Source: Ectocarpus siliculosus
Lineage: Eukaryota > Sar > Phaeophyceae > Ectocarpales > Ectocarpaceae
NCBI GenBank assembly: GCA_000310025.1
Contig: FN649726.1
Coordinates: forward strand, 1,776,609-1,840,608
Reading direction: 5' to 3'
Length of the DNA: 64,000 bases
The translations under genes were made by a program, and so were the position numbers. The notes beneath the pieces are model-generated. The model saw only the letters and a list, made by a program, of their open reading frames with translations. It did not search any database and was not told the origin of the DNA. Positions 11,305 through 23,413 of this stretch are shown here, one piece after another; position 1 is the first letter of the stretch; every line of letters starts with the position of its first letter.

Positions 11305-13964
11305 TGCGGCGGCTGTCGTGTCGTCACATGGTGCCGCTTGAACCTTCTTGTCCTTATGATGGCCGAACGAAGCGCTCACCTCAGGACGTGTGAGAGTAGA
11401 GAACCGAGAAAAGAGACTAATGGCGGCGGTATTTAAGTCGTACCGCCCGGTTTGGTCGGCTGACGTCGGTTGGCTGGTGCAAGCGGTATGGGGCGGGAAG
11501 CATGAGGGTGCCCAAAAAATAGTCATACCAGTGTGTCTGTTTGCTGATGGTGTTTTTCTTGTGAGCGTGGTCGTTCTTGTCTTTGCAGCGCTGTAAAGTC
11601 GGGTGCCTTCGGCAGCTGAAATGCTTCGTGCGGTATTGAAAAAAAAATGTTGTTCCAAGGTTCACGGGTAGGGAGGGAGTATATTCTGCATCGCATTCTT
11701 TTATCGAGGAGGTCGCGCTCCGCATATCGGAGGGGGGCACACGGACGAACGCATCGGAAGGGCATCGGCAGACATCCCCGTTTGAAGGCGGTCGTGTTTG
11801 GAGCGGAGTTGGAGTTCGGGAGGGGGGGGGGGAGGGCGCACGATTTTCGACGCCCCTCCTGGGCGAATCTATTTCCCACTAGAGCTTTCTGCAGTAGTTG
11901 TATACGACGTGGGGCATTCAGGATGTAATGGTGGAAGGGTTCCGTGCACGACGACCATGAACGAACGTTGCTGGTGTGATAATCACCGTATTCTAGGTTG
12001 GTTGTTATTCCGTGATGGCGGAACGGCAGAAGGAGTGTGTTGGACGCATGAATTGTCGCCGAAAAATGTTACGCAGTTATTTAGTCGGTTACATTTCTTT
12101 AGTCGCATGTTCTGGCCCGAAATCGTACACAAGAACAGAGCCTTTTAGATGGCCTGTGGCTTGCAGCGGCCGTGGACGTCATATTACAGCGATATTTTGG
12201 GAGGGGGGGGGGTGGGGTCTCTCGCTTAGTTCTTCCTCTTGTTGTTGTTGTTTGCTGAGGTCTTCTCGGCGCGGTGTCTGTGTATGTACGATATGCATAT
12301 AATTGCGTGGTTGTGTTTGTAAAGTGCACGTGCACTACGTCAGCGGTCAAGCCTGGGAAAACCGCTTGTATTTGACCGTCGTAGGCGTGTTGCCGTGCAT
12401 GGTTTTGGGTCTGTTTTTTTTTTGCTTTTGCTGTTTTTGTTGAATTTTTTTGTACTGCATGTTACCAAGTTATTGTTTTTGTGAGTTATGGACGTTGCTG
12501 TTTTGATTTTGTCGCGGGTTGGGTTAGGACCCGTGAGTTGATTGTTGGTTTCTTTCGTGCTCTTGGTGCCGTTTGTTTTTGCCGTGAACGTGGTGAAGCA
12601 GTAGCGTCGTTTGAAGCGGACTGCTGGCGTGGTAGTTGAGACTTTGCATTTGGACTTGAAATAGGAAAGGGCAACAAAACCTTTCTGAGGTTTGCCGCCG
12701 TGATATCTTGTACTGTTACACACGCAGCTGTAGGAATAGAAAGTTGTTGCACCGCCATGAGGGGCCTAAAAAAAGCTGATACTGTACTGGGCTAAAAAAC
12801 AATATTACAAAACAAGGATAAAAAAGTTATTTTTGGGCAAGCTCGAGGAGGAGGGGCCTAGTCGTGCTTCTACACCGTGGTCGCCGGAGGTGTTCAACGT
12901 GTGGCTTGTGAAGGCCTTCGATGGCATTGTCTTTGTCCCCTTGCCACACGCTTGGGGTGGCCGCTCCTGCCGGAAGGGGCAAGCGCGTCGCTCTACCCCG
13001 TGTGCGCCCTCTAAACAAAGCCACGTCGTGGGTGGTAGAGAGGATACTTCTACGTCTTCGAGAAGATACTTGACGACAGCAACACAAGCAGCGGCAGAGC
13101 GGCACCCACCCGCACATACATGGTCGTGCTGAAAAAAGTCGTCGTGCGTGGAGCCGCCGAGCAGGTAAATAACAGCACACCCCAAGATAAATACAATCTA
13201 CATATACACACGCCTGTCTGTATGCATCGGCTCCTCAATCTAACCTCGGCACGTGGTGAGTAAAACGCCTCGGTTTTGGAATAGGTAATAAATCTACACA
13301 CACGGCGTATACATCGAACCTCAATCAGTGGACAAAAAAGCGCCTCTGTTTTGGTAAGAATAACATATCTGCTCGCACGCCGCAAAACATCGACTCCTCA
13401 ATCGAGATTCGGCACGTGGGTCAAAAACGCCTCCGTCTTGGTGTAGATATCGTCCCTCTGCGTTATCCCTTCCGGTAGGCCGGCAACTGGCGGCGGTGCC
13501 GATATGCGTTCCTGTAAGTCGATGGAATACGGATGGGGGCGGGTAGACGTTTGAGTGCTTCTCGTGCCCCGGTACATTCAATCTACTGTAGGAACCAAAA
13601 CGGCACGCTGCGCTTGGCGCGCAGGTCCGGGGGCAAACTGACACCTCTGACTCTGCAACAAAGCGTACAGGACGTCAAGCGATTGCTTTCTTTCTTCGCT
13701 CGCCAGCAGCTTAGTGGGCTTTTTTGTTAGCGAGGGTGCGGGAGCTAAACGGTTCATAAATTTCATCCGAACCCCTAAACGGCTTGCGTTCTTCACGAGT
13801 TCCTTGTCCAGGTACAGCTGGTTCGAGAAACTGGAGATCATGGCGTTTCCAGTAGCACGTATGTGTTGAATAGCAGGTCTCCTGTCTCATTCCCAATAAT
13901 TTTTTCTGCTCTGACGATCTGGATGGAAAAGGCCTTTCGGTCATTCCACCCCCTCCCCTATAGG
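11305..13964. other. Convergent intergenic region (3' ends)
   Basis: Lies between the stop codons of the convergent DUF2993 and coiled-coil genes and is probably long 3' untranslated sequence. It contains a G run near 11820, a T-rich stretch at 12410-12480 and the degenerate repeats at 13196-13450. No gene is supported. Confidence 0.6.
13196..13450. repeat. Degenerate tandem repeat, about three copies
   Basis: Units of roughly 70-90 bp share CATCG-ACTCCTCAATC, CGGCACGTGG and AACGCCTCSGTYTTGG-type words. They lie in the 3' flank of the coiled-coil gene. Confidence 0.65.
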
Positions 13965-16900
13965 TCAATGCGTTGGCACGTTGACCACTTTCCTCCCTGC
14001 TAGATGTAAACGTTGGTATGCATACAAATTGTCTAGGCTACCGAGGCCCCTTTCTCTCACCATGGCCAAGTCCTGCTGCCTCTTTCTGGCGAGCTTGGAC
14101 GTGAGGGTGGCTTTCTCCGTCTCGTCGGCCGTCTCCATCCGCTCCGCCAGCTTCTTCTTCCGCTCGTCGCTCTCGATCTTGCGGAGCGTTTCCGTGTGCT
14201 GCCGGCTGCTGCACAGCTTGAGGAACGTGCGGCTGGGCACGATGTCCTCCATCGCCTGCTCGTCATCGCTCTCCAAGCCGGCGTCGACGCCAATGCCGCC
14301 GCCCTCCCCACTCCCCCCCGCTCCCCCCCGGCCACCAAGACCTGGACTGGTCCATCTGGCACAGTCGTTGTCGTCGCTGTTCTCGAGTAACCGCTCCGCG
14401 CGCACGCGGTGGGCGATGCTTCGCACCCGGATGTTGTTGCGCATGGACGGCACTTCTTCGGCGCTGGCGCAGGTGCTATCCGGGCCGTTTCCTGCGGATC
14501 CCATATCGCTGCTGTCCTCGGCGTCTCCCTGCCCGTTCCCTCCGGCGCTCACGCCGCCGGCGCCGCCGGCGCCGCCGCCCCCGCTGCCCCCGCCCCCCCC
14601 CGCGCTCGTGAAACGGGCGGTGCTCGCGTCGTGGGTGCCCGAGACCACCTCCAGCATGATGCTGAGAAGGGTCTCGCTGAGCCCGAGGGCCTTGACGGTA
14701 TCCCGCTGCACCTCGGCGTCGGTCTGCTCCTTCATCCGCTGCAGCTGCGCGCCGTCGACCGCGTCGAGGAGGAAGGAGTAGGGCTGAAGCCTCTGCCACA
14801 GGCTTACCGCGCCCTGCTTGACGCCTGTGAGGGTGTTCTGCAGGCGCTCGTGGGCCGCCTTCTTCATCTTTGCCTGGGGTGGTGGAGGGGGTTGGGGCCG
14901 GGCGCGCGAGAGAGGGGGGAGATGTGTATCGCAGCTAAGCTCAGGCATTCCTACGCTTGGGTATGGGCGGCTGCAGAGGGAGACGCGTATTTACAGCTAA
15001 GATCGGGATTTGTATGGGTGGTGGCGGTAAATGCGTGAATGAATGCGGGGGTGGTGTAAATAGAACAACACGGCTGACGAGGTTCACGGCCCGTTATCAT
15101 CGTAACACACCTCGGTAAACTTGGATGCACCCGATTAGCCTTAGCCTCGAGTGCACAAAGGCGATGCAAAACACACAAACGAACGAGTGCCAGTTTTTCT
15201 CAGGGGTTTCTACACCCGTGGGGTCCGCTTGTGTGAAAAGTTACTTCATGAATACCAGCACGAACCGGCCAGATATCATAAACCCTTAAGACTTGCAAGT
15301 GAAAAAAACGGGGGAGTGGCCAAGTTTAAGTATACAACAGGGGAGTGGGGTGTCGCAGAGACTATATGTTCTACCGGGCGTGTTGAGCATGTCGGTTCCA
15401 GGAAAGTTTCACTTCTCCCCCACCGTGACGTTTAGTTGTCGTTGTATGTGTCTGTCGGCACCGGTGGGCTGTTCCCCGTTGTTGGGATAGCCGAGAAAAA
15501 CGCCACAGCAACAGCAAAGGTCATACCTCCACTCTGTACTCCTTTATGTCGTTGTTGAGCTTGTCGCTGATGTCCCGGTTCAGCTCGGTGTTCCCCACCC
15601 CGCTGGCCTTCATGTACGAGAACCGGGTGTCCTCGCTCTGCCTTGCCTCCTTCGCCCTCGCGAGCTTGCTCTCGGCTTCCCGCTTCTCTTCCTCCAGGGT
15701 AGCGTGGTTCGTGCTCTGGTTGGCCAGCTTCAGGACCATCTCCTCCAAGGTGTTTACCCCCGTCGCCTGGCGAATGCGCGCGAACGTCGACTCCATCGCG
15801 GCCACCTGCCGTTGTTGGGTCTCATTCTGCGCCCTTATCTTGTTCATGGAGGCCTCCTGCGGGCAGGGGAAAGGCGAGGGCACATTGATTGAGTGCCGCT
15901 GAATACCTTCTTTCCTGGCCGGGCCGGGCGAAAAAAGATACCGCTGATACAGGTGGACGAAACACGCTGACGGCTTCATCGTTGTGCTATGTCTTAAATT
16001 TTTGATACGTCGTCGGGCGGAACCGCACGCATCCATCAATGGTGGCGGTCTGCGAAGTCTTCGAGTGCACGCGGGGTAGTGCAACTGCAACCGCAAGGGC
16101 AGGGCAAGGTCCAACCACACTCTTTTCGATCCGGAACACCGTGCAGAAGCCTGCGGAAAGTATCTAACACGAGTTAGGCCAACTAACAAATGGCGGTCCT
16201 TGGCCTAGCTATACTTAGATGGCAAGGAACACCTTTTCCCCACGCTGCTGTGTCTCGCGTGTTTCTCCGATGCAGGCGCACCTCTGGAGACTCATCTCCG
16301 TCCACTGACCTTTTGCGCAAGGAGTTCGATCAGTCCGGCCTCCTGGTAGCTAGTGAGATCTCCGCGCAGCGTCTGCGCCATTCGCACCCGTGTAAGCTCG
16401 CGCTTCGCGTCGCAAGCATTCGGCGCAACACCCGTTCGAGAAACGAAAGCAGAACATCTGCGTTAAGGTTCTTCTGACGACGCCAAACCTTTCCTGATCG
16501 ATGTGCCAATTCACAACAAAAGACTTAGGACTACAGCTACGATAACTGCGTCACGAACACCTTGCGTGTGTGTCTTATATACAGAGTCAGGTGAAAGAAC
16601 GGGCCTACTGCTGCTGCGGTAACATACATTCTAGTTTGGTCATGCGTAAGGTTCCCCCATGCACCATGGACTGAAACTTCAACTAAGGCGTGTTTACCGG
16701 TCGAAACGTTCGACAGCACAACCCTTACAGCCTCCGTGCTGGCTGGCTCCTAACCACAACCTAGCACTGCTATTTCGAAACCATCCACCGCACTCCTAAG
16801 GTAGACTCACGTTCAGCACGGCAATTCGGTGTCTATGCATTTTACTCGTGCAAAGCCGTTGAGCATCACCTGCTGCCTACATATTTCCATACTCCGCGCA

Positions 16901-19900
16901 TTTTCCGCCTCTCGTTCCTTATTGGCCATCAGCCGGCTTCTTTCTCGTCTCTCCATCGCAACGAATCTTTGAACCTCCTGTTCGTGCAAAAATGACACGG
17001 GTTTCACGGAGGAAAACGAGTAGACGAGTGTTTAACTGCGCACTTCTCGGTTGGTACCACTTTAACCTGTAGGTGAAAGTGCTTGTGTTGTCTGCGATTG
17101 GCTTACACGTAGAGACTCCCATATAGTCTAGTCATATCTCTGTAACTTGAAACTGTTGGTGAAGTTACTTGTGTTGTCTGCGATTGGTTTACACGTGGGA
17201 AACTCCCATGTCTCTGAACATGAAGCAATCGGTACTTAACAATAGTATGGTGGCGATGGAGACGTTCTTTGCATGAGAATCCTTCAGCAATAGACTTGTT
17301 TATACGCTCTCCCCCCCCCCCTGCCCGAGCCCCCGCCCCCTCGGCCTTGTTTGCCATCGGGGTTTGGGTTTTTGTCGCTTGGCAACGACGTTGTAAAACA
17401 AGCCGCCCCCCCCGGTGTTTGCCATCGGGGTTGGGTTTTCGTCGCTTGGCAACGACGTTGTAAAACAAGCCCCCCCCTCGGTGTTTGCCATCGGGATTGG
17501 GTTTTAGTCGCTTGGCAACGACGTTGTAAAACAAGCCAATTCACTTCGTGAACTCGGCAACCAGGTTACCGTTTTTTTATTACCTGTTTTTGTTTTTTGG
17601 CGGTAACCATAATGGTGGTCGAGTAGATCATGTTGTGCGGGGTGGAGAACCCTCACTCCGCGCGGATGATCGCACCATGTTGTGTTAAAATGGTCAAGCA
17701 TCCTCGAGGCAGTTACACAGTGCTTATAACTGTCTCTGGAAGTGAAAGCACCAGAAAATAAATTAAGTCATACGCCGCTGTCATCCGTACGCAAGGAAGT
17801 AAGCACAAGATNNNNNNNNNNNNNNNNNNNNNNNNNNNNNNNNNNNNNNNNNNNNNNNNNNNNNNNNNNNNNNNNNNNNNNNNNNNNNNNNNNNNNNNNN
17901 NNNNNNNNNNNNNNNNNNNNNNNNNNNNNNNNNNNNNNNNNNNNNNNNNNNNNNNNNNNNNNNNNNNNNNNNNNNNNNNNNNNNNNNNNNNNNNNNNNNN
18001 NNNNNNNNNNNNNNNNNNNNNNNNNNNCCCCCCCCCCCCCCCCCCCCCTGCCCGAGGTCTACGGTCTACTGACTACGGGATGCGTTTCCATGAGTACGCC
18101 CCCCCCTCGCCCTCCCGGCACCTCGATACACGCATTAAAATGACAATGTCTGAGAACGTAATCGCACCACCGCTAGAGTACGCCGGAGAAGCATGAGAAG
18201 GAAATACTAAGGTGGTCAAAGAGCTCGAGGCGGCGCAGATGAAAGCAGCGAAAGTCATCCTAGGCTGCTCCAAGCGCACAAGTAATACAGCCGTTAGGGT
18301 AGAATTGGGGATCCAATCCCTACGATCGGGAAGATACGCAAGGAAGCTGACATGGCAGTACCGCATGTACGGTATGGGAGAGGAGAGATTGCCGAGAGTA
18401 TTTTGGGAGGCAAAGTGGGCAAACAAGAAGACGGGTAGACAAGCTACGGAGTGGGTCAAGGTTGTAGATGACGTATGGGAGGAGTTCGAAATTGACGAGG
18501 TTGATACGCTGGAAACGGAAGGTCGACAGGGGTTCAAGGAGAAGATGTCTGTTGCTTTTGCCGAGAGAGATAACATAATCTAACCAAAAGAAAGCAAGGA
18601 TAAAGAGGGTCTGAAAGTCTTCGGAATGTTGAAAGAAGGAATAGGGTTCGAGGAGTACTTGTATGGGCCAATGGATGCAGGGACAAAGCTGTAGGTGAAT
18701 ATTGGACCGGAGACATTGGCCCTCGAGAACGTGGACGAAGATGCAGGAAGGCGGACAATGAAGACGATAGATTCTAATGCGAATGCGGCTCCGAGTTCGA
18801 AGACCGGGTTCATGTAGTTGCGGAATGTCCGTTGTACAAGAAGCAGAGGGAATTGTACATGGCCGAGCTGGGAACAGTAGAAGGAAGGTACAGAGAGACG
18901 TTTGAGGCACGGAACAGCCAGGAGAAGACGGTAGCCGTACTGGGGCATAGGAAGTGGGTTGAAGAGGCGGGATGTGACATCGATAGGACAGAAAGACTAA
19001 GGCATCCTCCCAACTGCCATCCGTATGCAAGGAAATAAACACAAGATGCCGAATACCCCTACAAGGATACAGCGCATCCTCCATGCGACTCGCCGAATAT
19101 CTCAAGTCGCTTCGCGTTTGTTGATTTGCTAGCTTAGTCCGATAAAAACCCGGCGTGCTCCGTCCCGGCTTTGTAGGGATGCGAGGTCAATGATCTAACG
19201 ACTACGGCATGCACCGCTATGAGCACACACCCCACCCCACCCGCCCGCCCCCCTACCCCCGACTGGCACCTGCTACGTTGTAAACTAAGAAATCCAGCAG
19301 ACACGCTGCGACCCCCGAGACAGTAGTGGTATCTCTTTGTACCTGTCCATGGCAGCTGGCGTATCAGCATATTTTGCATAGGGGCAATTGGAGGGTCGGA
19401 AGATCATCGGCTTGCCTGTAGTTCTAGCGTGGCCTTTGTTCTGCCGGTCTCCAGTTGGCGCGTGAGTGACTCCACGTCGGTCTTTTCTCTCTTCGTCGCG
19501 TTCAGGGATTCCTCCATGCTATTGAGGTGGGCGTGAAATTTAACCTGCAGAGCCCCATGGTGACGTTGGGCTGTGATTTTGTCGCAAGTTGAGTAAATAT
19601 CGCCAGCTGTACAGCTCTCCGGGAAAGAATCGACCGTGTTCTCATGTTTAACTGTTCTCTGCTCAGTATCCTCTAACATTCGAAATGTCCAGCTTACACG
19701 GACACCTGCCGTGATCACAAGCTATCTTACGGTGTAGTCGTTTTTCAAATAGGGTCCCATGTACTATTTCATAAAAATTCGAAGAACAGTGAATGACCCA
19801 GAATTATCAACACCAGCAAACAGCATTGGAAGGAAGAAGAAGAGAGCCCCAAACCGTCAGTCACCATGTGACATGCCGGGACATGGAAGGCAGTGGCATA

Positions 19901-20676
19901 ATCGACCGCTATCATGTACCGTAGGACAAAAAGTTTAACAATAACATAGTACCTAAAATACGGTGCCTCAGACAAAATAACAGCAAGTCGTGGTGAACTC
20001 TGTACATAGTCTACAAGGTTGCATAGTAGGACAGTACCTTATTTCTCTCGAGTCGCTGGAGCATATGATTCAGCAATCGTCGGTACTGTAGTTTACCCTG
20101 AATTTCCCCCGTTGCTTCCTCAATGGCCATGTTGAGTGTTCCTATTCGGTCCGATTCCGGCGTCTGGCGCATCTTCATTCTCTCCAGGGCGTCGTGCTCG
20201 AGCTTCATCATTGTCAGCGTGTCCAGAAGACTCTGCAGCTCTATGGCCTTTCGGTCAGCTCTTAGCTTGAGATCGTTGTACCGCCGTGAGGTGGTCACAA
20301 CGCCTGTTTCCATAACACGAAGCTGGCCCTTCGTTTCGTTGTTTGCGTTCGATCTCTTTATTCTTCCGGCCTTGTCCTTCGACGCGCTCCCGGTACTCCC
20401 CTCGCCGAGCTCAACTCTAGAGCCCGAAGCGTGTAAGCTCCCCATCTTCCGAACAGCTTCAACAAGGTCTCGCTTGTGGAATGTCTTTCGAGGGCGACCA
20501 CTTGCACCGGGCACAATTCCCGCCCCTGACACGGTTCCATTGCCGACAGTGGAACCTAAGGAAGAGGTCAAGGGATTCAACCTGTTGGCCGCACCACCCT
20601 TTTTTCGACATTTTCGCCGACCAGGGCTTCCCTGCACCGACTGCTGCTGGACCGTGTACTGCAATGTATCTGCCAT
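13965..20676 (-). CDS. Coiled-coil protein, CCDC151/ODA10-like outer dynein arm docking type
   Basis: Five exons, all phase 0, read on the minus strand: 20038-20676, 19416-19544, 16846-16977, 15527-15856 and 13965-14873, giving 712 residues. After a basic, low-complexity N-terminus (about 1-120), long charged heptad-rich segments run through exons 1-4. The segment with RRYNDLKLRADRKAIELQ and YRRLLNHMLQRLERNK, then HLNSMEESL, follows the layout of CCDC151. FARIRQATGVNTLEEMVLKL matches the F-x-K-x-x-x-ATG block of ODA docking coiled-coil proteins. Exon 5 has QNTLTGVKQGAVSLWQRLQP, a long Gly/Ala/Ser insert (about residues 505-545), and a charged C-terminus. The known role in this family is attaching outer dynein arms to axonemal doublets, which fits an organism with flagellate spores or gametes. 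Another member of the CCDC63/114/151 group cannot be excluded. Intron 1 (19545-20037) is GT-AG; intron 2 appears to use a GC donor. Confidence 0.65.
17070..17230. repeat. Two-copy 85-bp tandem repeat
   Basis: CTTGTGTTGTCTGCGATTGG and TTACACGT followed by ACTCCCAT occur in units starting near 17070 and 17155, within intron 2 of the coiled-coil gene. Confidence 0.8.
17348..17537. repeat. Three-copy 66-68-bp minisatellite
   Basis: Units start at 17348, 17416 and 17482. Each has TGTTTGCCATCGGG, then GTCGCTTGGCAACGAC, TTGTAAAACAAGCC and a C run. The middle word can fold on itself (GTCG...CGAC). It lies in intron 2 of the coiled-coil gene. Confidence 0.9.
17770..17811 (+). mobile_element. Fragment of LINE 3' end before the gap
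   Basis: GTCATCCGTACGCAAGGAAG and AAGCACAAGAT match the 3' end of the LINE fragment at 19015-19048 (GCCATCCGTATGCAAGGAAA, AACACAAGAT). The assembly gap cuts it off. Confidence 0.6.
17812..18027. other. Assembly gap (216 N)
   Basis: Unresolved bases within intron 2 of the coiled-coil gene, followed by a C run at 18028-18048. Repeats on both sides probably caused it. Confidence 1.
18053..18125 (+). repeat. Dispersed C-tailed repeat, diverged copy
   Basis: TCTACTGACTACGGGATGCG followed by ATGAGTACGCC, a C-rich tail and GGCACCT follows the order seen at 19193-19267. It lies just upstream of the LINE fragment. Confidence 0.5.
18130..19100 (+). mobile_element. Broken LINE (non-LTR) retrotransposon, C-terminal part
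   Basis: Translated pieces match the region downstream of LINE reverse transcriptase. KELEAAQMKAAKVILGCSKR with AVRVELGIQSL (18212-18310) is the usual post-RT segment. A Cys-rich stretch, CECGSEFEDRVHVVAECPLY, and a charged tail end near 19038. The 5' half, including the catalytic domain, is missing, and several in-frame interruptions show that it is inactive. It lies antisense to its host gene, in intron 2. Its A-rich 3' end leads directly into the dispersed repeat at 19137. Confidence 0.75.
19137..19270 (+). repeat. Dispersed C-tailed repeat, copy 2
   Basis: Near-identical to the minus-strand repeat at 2715-2820. The body ends GACTACGGCATGCACCGCTA, then GAGCACACACCCC, a C-rich tail and GGCACCT. 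It abuts the 3' side of the LINE fragment. Confidence 0.7.
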
Positions 20677-21785
20677 TTACAGGCTTAACTCTAATTTTTC
20701 CAGCCGGAAGAGTGACAGGGCACTCAACATGCGTCCCATGAATTATACTACTGTCGTGCCCGTTGCTGTTGCTTGCTGGGAGAGCTTGCTGGGTTGCTGG
20801 GTTCCGCAAGTTCAGAACTTTTGTCGGCGAGACTTTCAAAAAGGCGGCACTCGGTTTGTAACTGCCGGTTTTGTGTTGTTTGCCTTTTGCCTGCCTGCTG
20901 TGTAACCCCGCACACCCTCCACATTGCGCTCCCAGCCGGCGCCCCCCTCTGGACCCACTCGGCCGCGGCTGTGACACTGCACCAACAGGTCCGCAGCGTT
21001 GCATTGCCCACTCCACCGTGCCGCTGTCGCTATTGTAGAGTGCCTGATCCTGTCGGCAGGAATGGACATGGATATACCCCTGCAGGTGAATATGTTTGTC
21101 TGGTCCACATGTGTGAAATTCAAACTTCAAATGAAAAAGCAGCTCAGACTCTACAGCAGTAGTACCCTTTACTCGACGCTTCCGTGTACACGATGTACAT
21201 GGATTGCGACTGACGTGCTTACCCCCCGGCTGGTTCGATCCTCCGCCAACCCAACCACATCACATGTGCGCGTGTGCTGTTTCTAGCAGCAGGGGAGTGA
21301 TGATGAAGTGATGCCCAAAGCAATAGACGATATTGAGTAGGGTCGGTCGTCTTCCGCAAGTACTTCGTCACAACCGTGTCTTGGGAACTTGACTCCTTCG
21401 CTGTTCGATAACCCTTTCGCACTCCCGCAAAGAAGACGTAGGATTCTCAACAAGGTTCGGTGAAGTACATGCCAATGTAAAGCAGGGATTGATACCCTTG
21501 TACGACCCGCACCTAACCCTTGGGTGAGCTTGGTGCAACGTTCATCCCCGTACAACCCGACCCTTGCTGAGAGTTCGGTAAGATTATCGACACCCGTACA
21601 AGGATATCTAGGATGCGTGTGTACCACGCCAACAACTCAAAAAAACTAGTCGGTCCATGGAGGGCGTGGCGAAACGAAGAGAAACGCCTTCTGCACAAAG
21701 TTGCCGGTCCGTTGTTCAAGCCGCCATAACTTGACACAACCCGACGTCGCTGTCTGTCTGCTCGTTTTGGGGAACAATGCGTTAG
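20677..21785. other. Divergent region upstream of the coiled-coil and Gln-rich genes
   Basis: Holds the promoter of the minus-strand coiled-coil gene and probably the 5' exon or exons of the Gln-rich gene. I could not identify those exons: short open stretches exist but none joins convincingly to the acceptor at 21785. No core promoter motif stands out. Confidence 0.45.
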
Positions 21786-23413
21786 CAACCACAACAGCAG
21801 CAGCAGCAACAACAACATCGTCAGCGACATCACGTGCAGCAGCAGCGGCCTTGGCCGCAGCACCAAGCACAGGGTCATCACGAGGTTTCAAAACAACCAC
21901 TGCCGCAGAACCCGCAACAGCAACAACAACAGGTACGATTCATGCAAGGGTTAGTTACGTTGATCTATACTAACATCTTGGTTGTTGGCGTATGGTATTG
22001 ATACATGAATTAATATGCATAAGTGTATCGTTGGCTTGGCGGTCTGACTGCTGTCACAATTTCCGCGATTTTCTGACATCGGAGAGACCTAATTTTCTGG
22101 CAACTCTGACATAGAAGTATACTGCCGCTGCAACTTTCAGCGTCTCCGCTTGAATGTTCTGGTTGTTCCTTCTTCCTTTTTGTTGCAACGGGGATCAGTC
22201 CCGGCTTGGTACGATTATACATGACCACTGACTTCCTTTTGGCTCGGTCCATTTTATCATGGATGCTATACCTTGTTTATGGGGGCAACGTGGCCGCCCG
22301 TGTACGGCTGTAAACGCATTGCACAAGCATGTTAGTGCCGGGCGTTCCCCTGTAAACTGCACAAGTGTGTTTACTCCCTCCCCCGGTGCTCGCGAACGGG
22401 CCGTGCCACCAACGCAAACGAAAAATAATTTCATTACGCAGACGCTGGTGCGAGATGCGGACCAGCGACCGTCCCCGCTGCTGAGCGACTACGTGCCCCC
22501 GGCGGGCTTCACCCACGTGAACGTGCCCGTCCTGCTCCAGCAGACCGCGTCGGCGATCGTCCGCTGGGAAGAGCTGCAGAAGACCCTGGACGTGAGATCG
22601 GACTCTGCCCCCGCCAATCTCGCGGCGCAGGCACACGCGAGGTCCTCCCTCAAGCGGGACCTGACGAACCTGACCCAGCTGGCCGACGCCCAGACCAAGC
22701 ACACGCAGAAGATGAAGTTCCGGCAGATGCAGGCCATGCAGCAGCAAGCGACGGAGCCGGCAGCGTCGGCGGCGGCGGCGGTGGCGCAGGGGGTCCAGCC
22801 GTTGCCCGAAGGGAGAAATCCGGCGAGGGACGGTACGGGGGTCGGGTTGGACGCCGCGCGCCGTGGCGTGGCGGCTGGCGAAGCTTACGACGGTTTCCCG
22901 CCGAAGAGGCAGCAGGTGGTCGTTCAGCAACCACAACGGGCGCCGCCCGCGGGGGGCGCCCTTCGCGCCGCAGGTGGAGGAGGAGGAGCGGCAAACGCTT
23001 CCTCCTACGCCGCCTCCAACAGCGGGCCGATAGGCGCGGTGCTGATGCAGCAGGGTGCTGGCGGCGGGAGCGGTGGTGTCGGCGCGCAGGGGCCGGGGCC
23101 GGGGGCGCCGCCGCCAAGCAATCGCCACGAAGGCATCAGGCAGCGCATCGATCGTACGGAGCCGGCGAACAAGTGGGTTGTGCTGGTCGACGCGTCGCTC
23201 CGGCTGCCACCCGGCGACGGCACCACGTTCGAGCACTTCACCTGTATGATTCAGAACTTTCTCAACAACTACAACGGAGACGTCGGTGCCGAGGTTGCTA
23301 GAGCTCTGGGGAGCTGTCTCGATCCTCGCGTGTTCGATCCCACGGACATCAAGCGGGCGCAAGAGAGGATGGCGGATATTTGCTCCCGGTTCCAGGACGG
23401 TAGTCAGCAATGA
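21786..23413 (+). CDS. Glutamine-rich protein of unknown function (5' end not identified)
   Basis: Two exons are supported, 21786-21932 and 22442-23413, joined in phase 0. The first follows a TTAG acceptor with an in-frame stop just before it, so it is a genuine internal exon if used. It encodes 49 residues, mostly Gln with His and Pro. The second encodes 323 residues: a segment with SDYVPPAGFTHVNVPVLLQQ and AIVRWEELQKTLDV, then a helical KMKFRQMQAMQQQA run, a Gly/Ala/Pro-rich linker, and a folded-looking end with NKWVVLVDASLRLPPGDG and MIQNFLNNYNGDVGAEVARA. I do not recognise the family. Gln-rich and linker-rich proteins of this kind are often transcription or RNA factors, but nothing here proves that. 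A simpler single-exon model could start at the ATG at 22259. Confidence 0.6.

Noticed and set aside
13981-14781. 266-codon plus-strand frame
   Set aside because: Antisense shadow of the last coiled-coil exon, whose minus-strand product has family similarity and phase-correct joins.
17742-18143. Open frame spanning the run of N
   Set aside because: It exists only because unknown bases cannot give stops.
22277-23410. 377-codon minus-strand frame
   Set aside because: Arg/His-rich shadow of the Gln-rich gene. No splice context and no domain.
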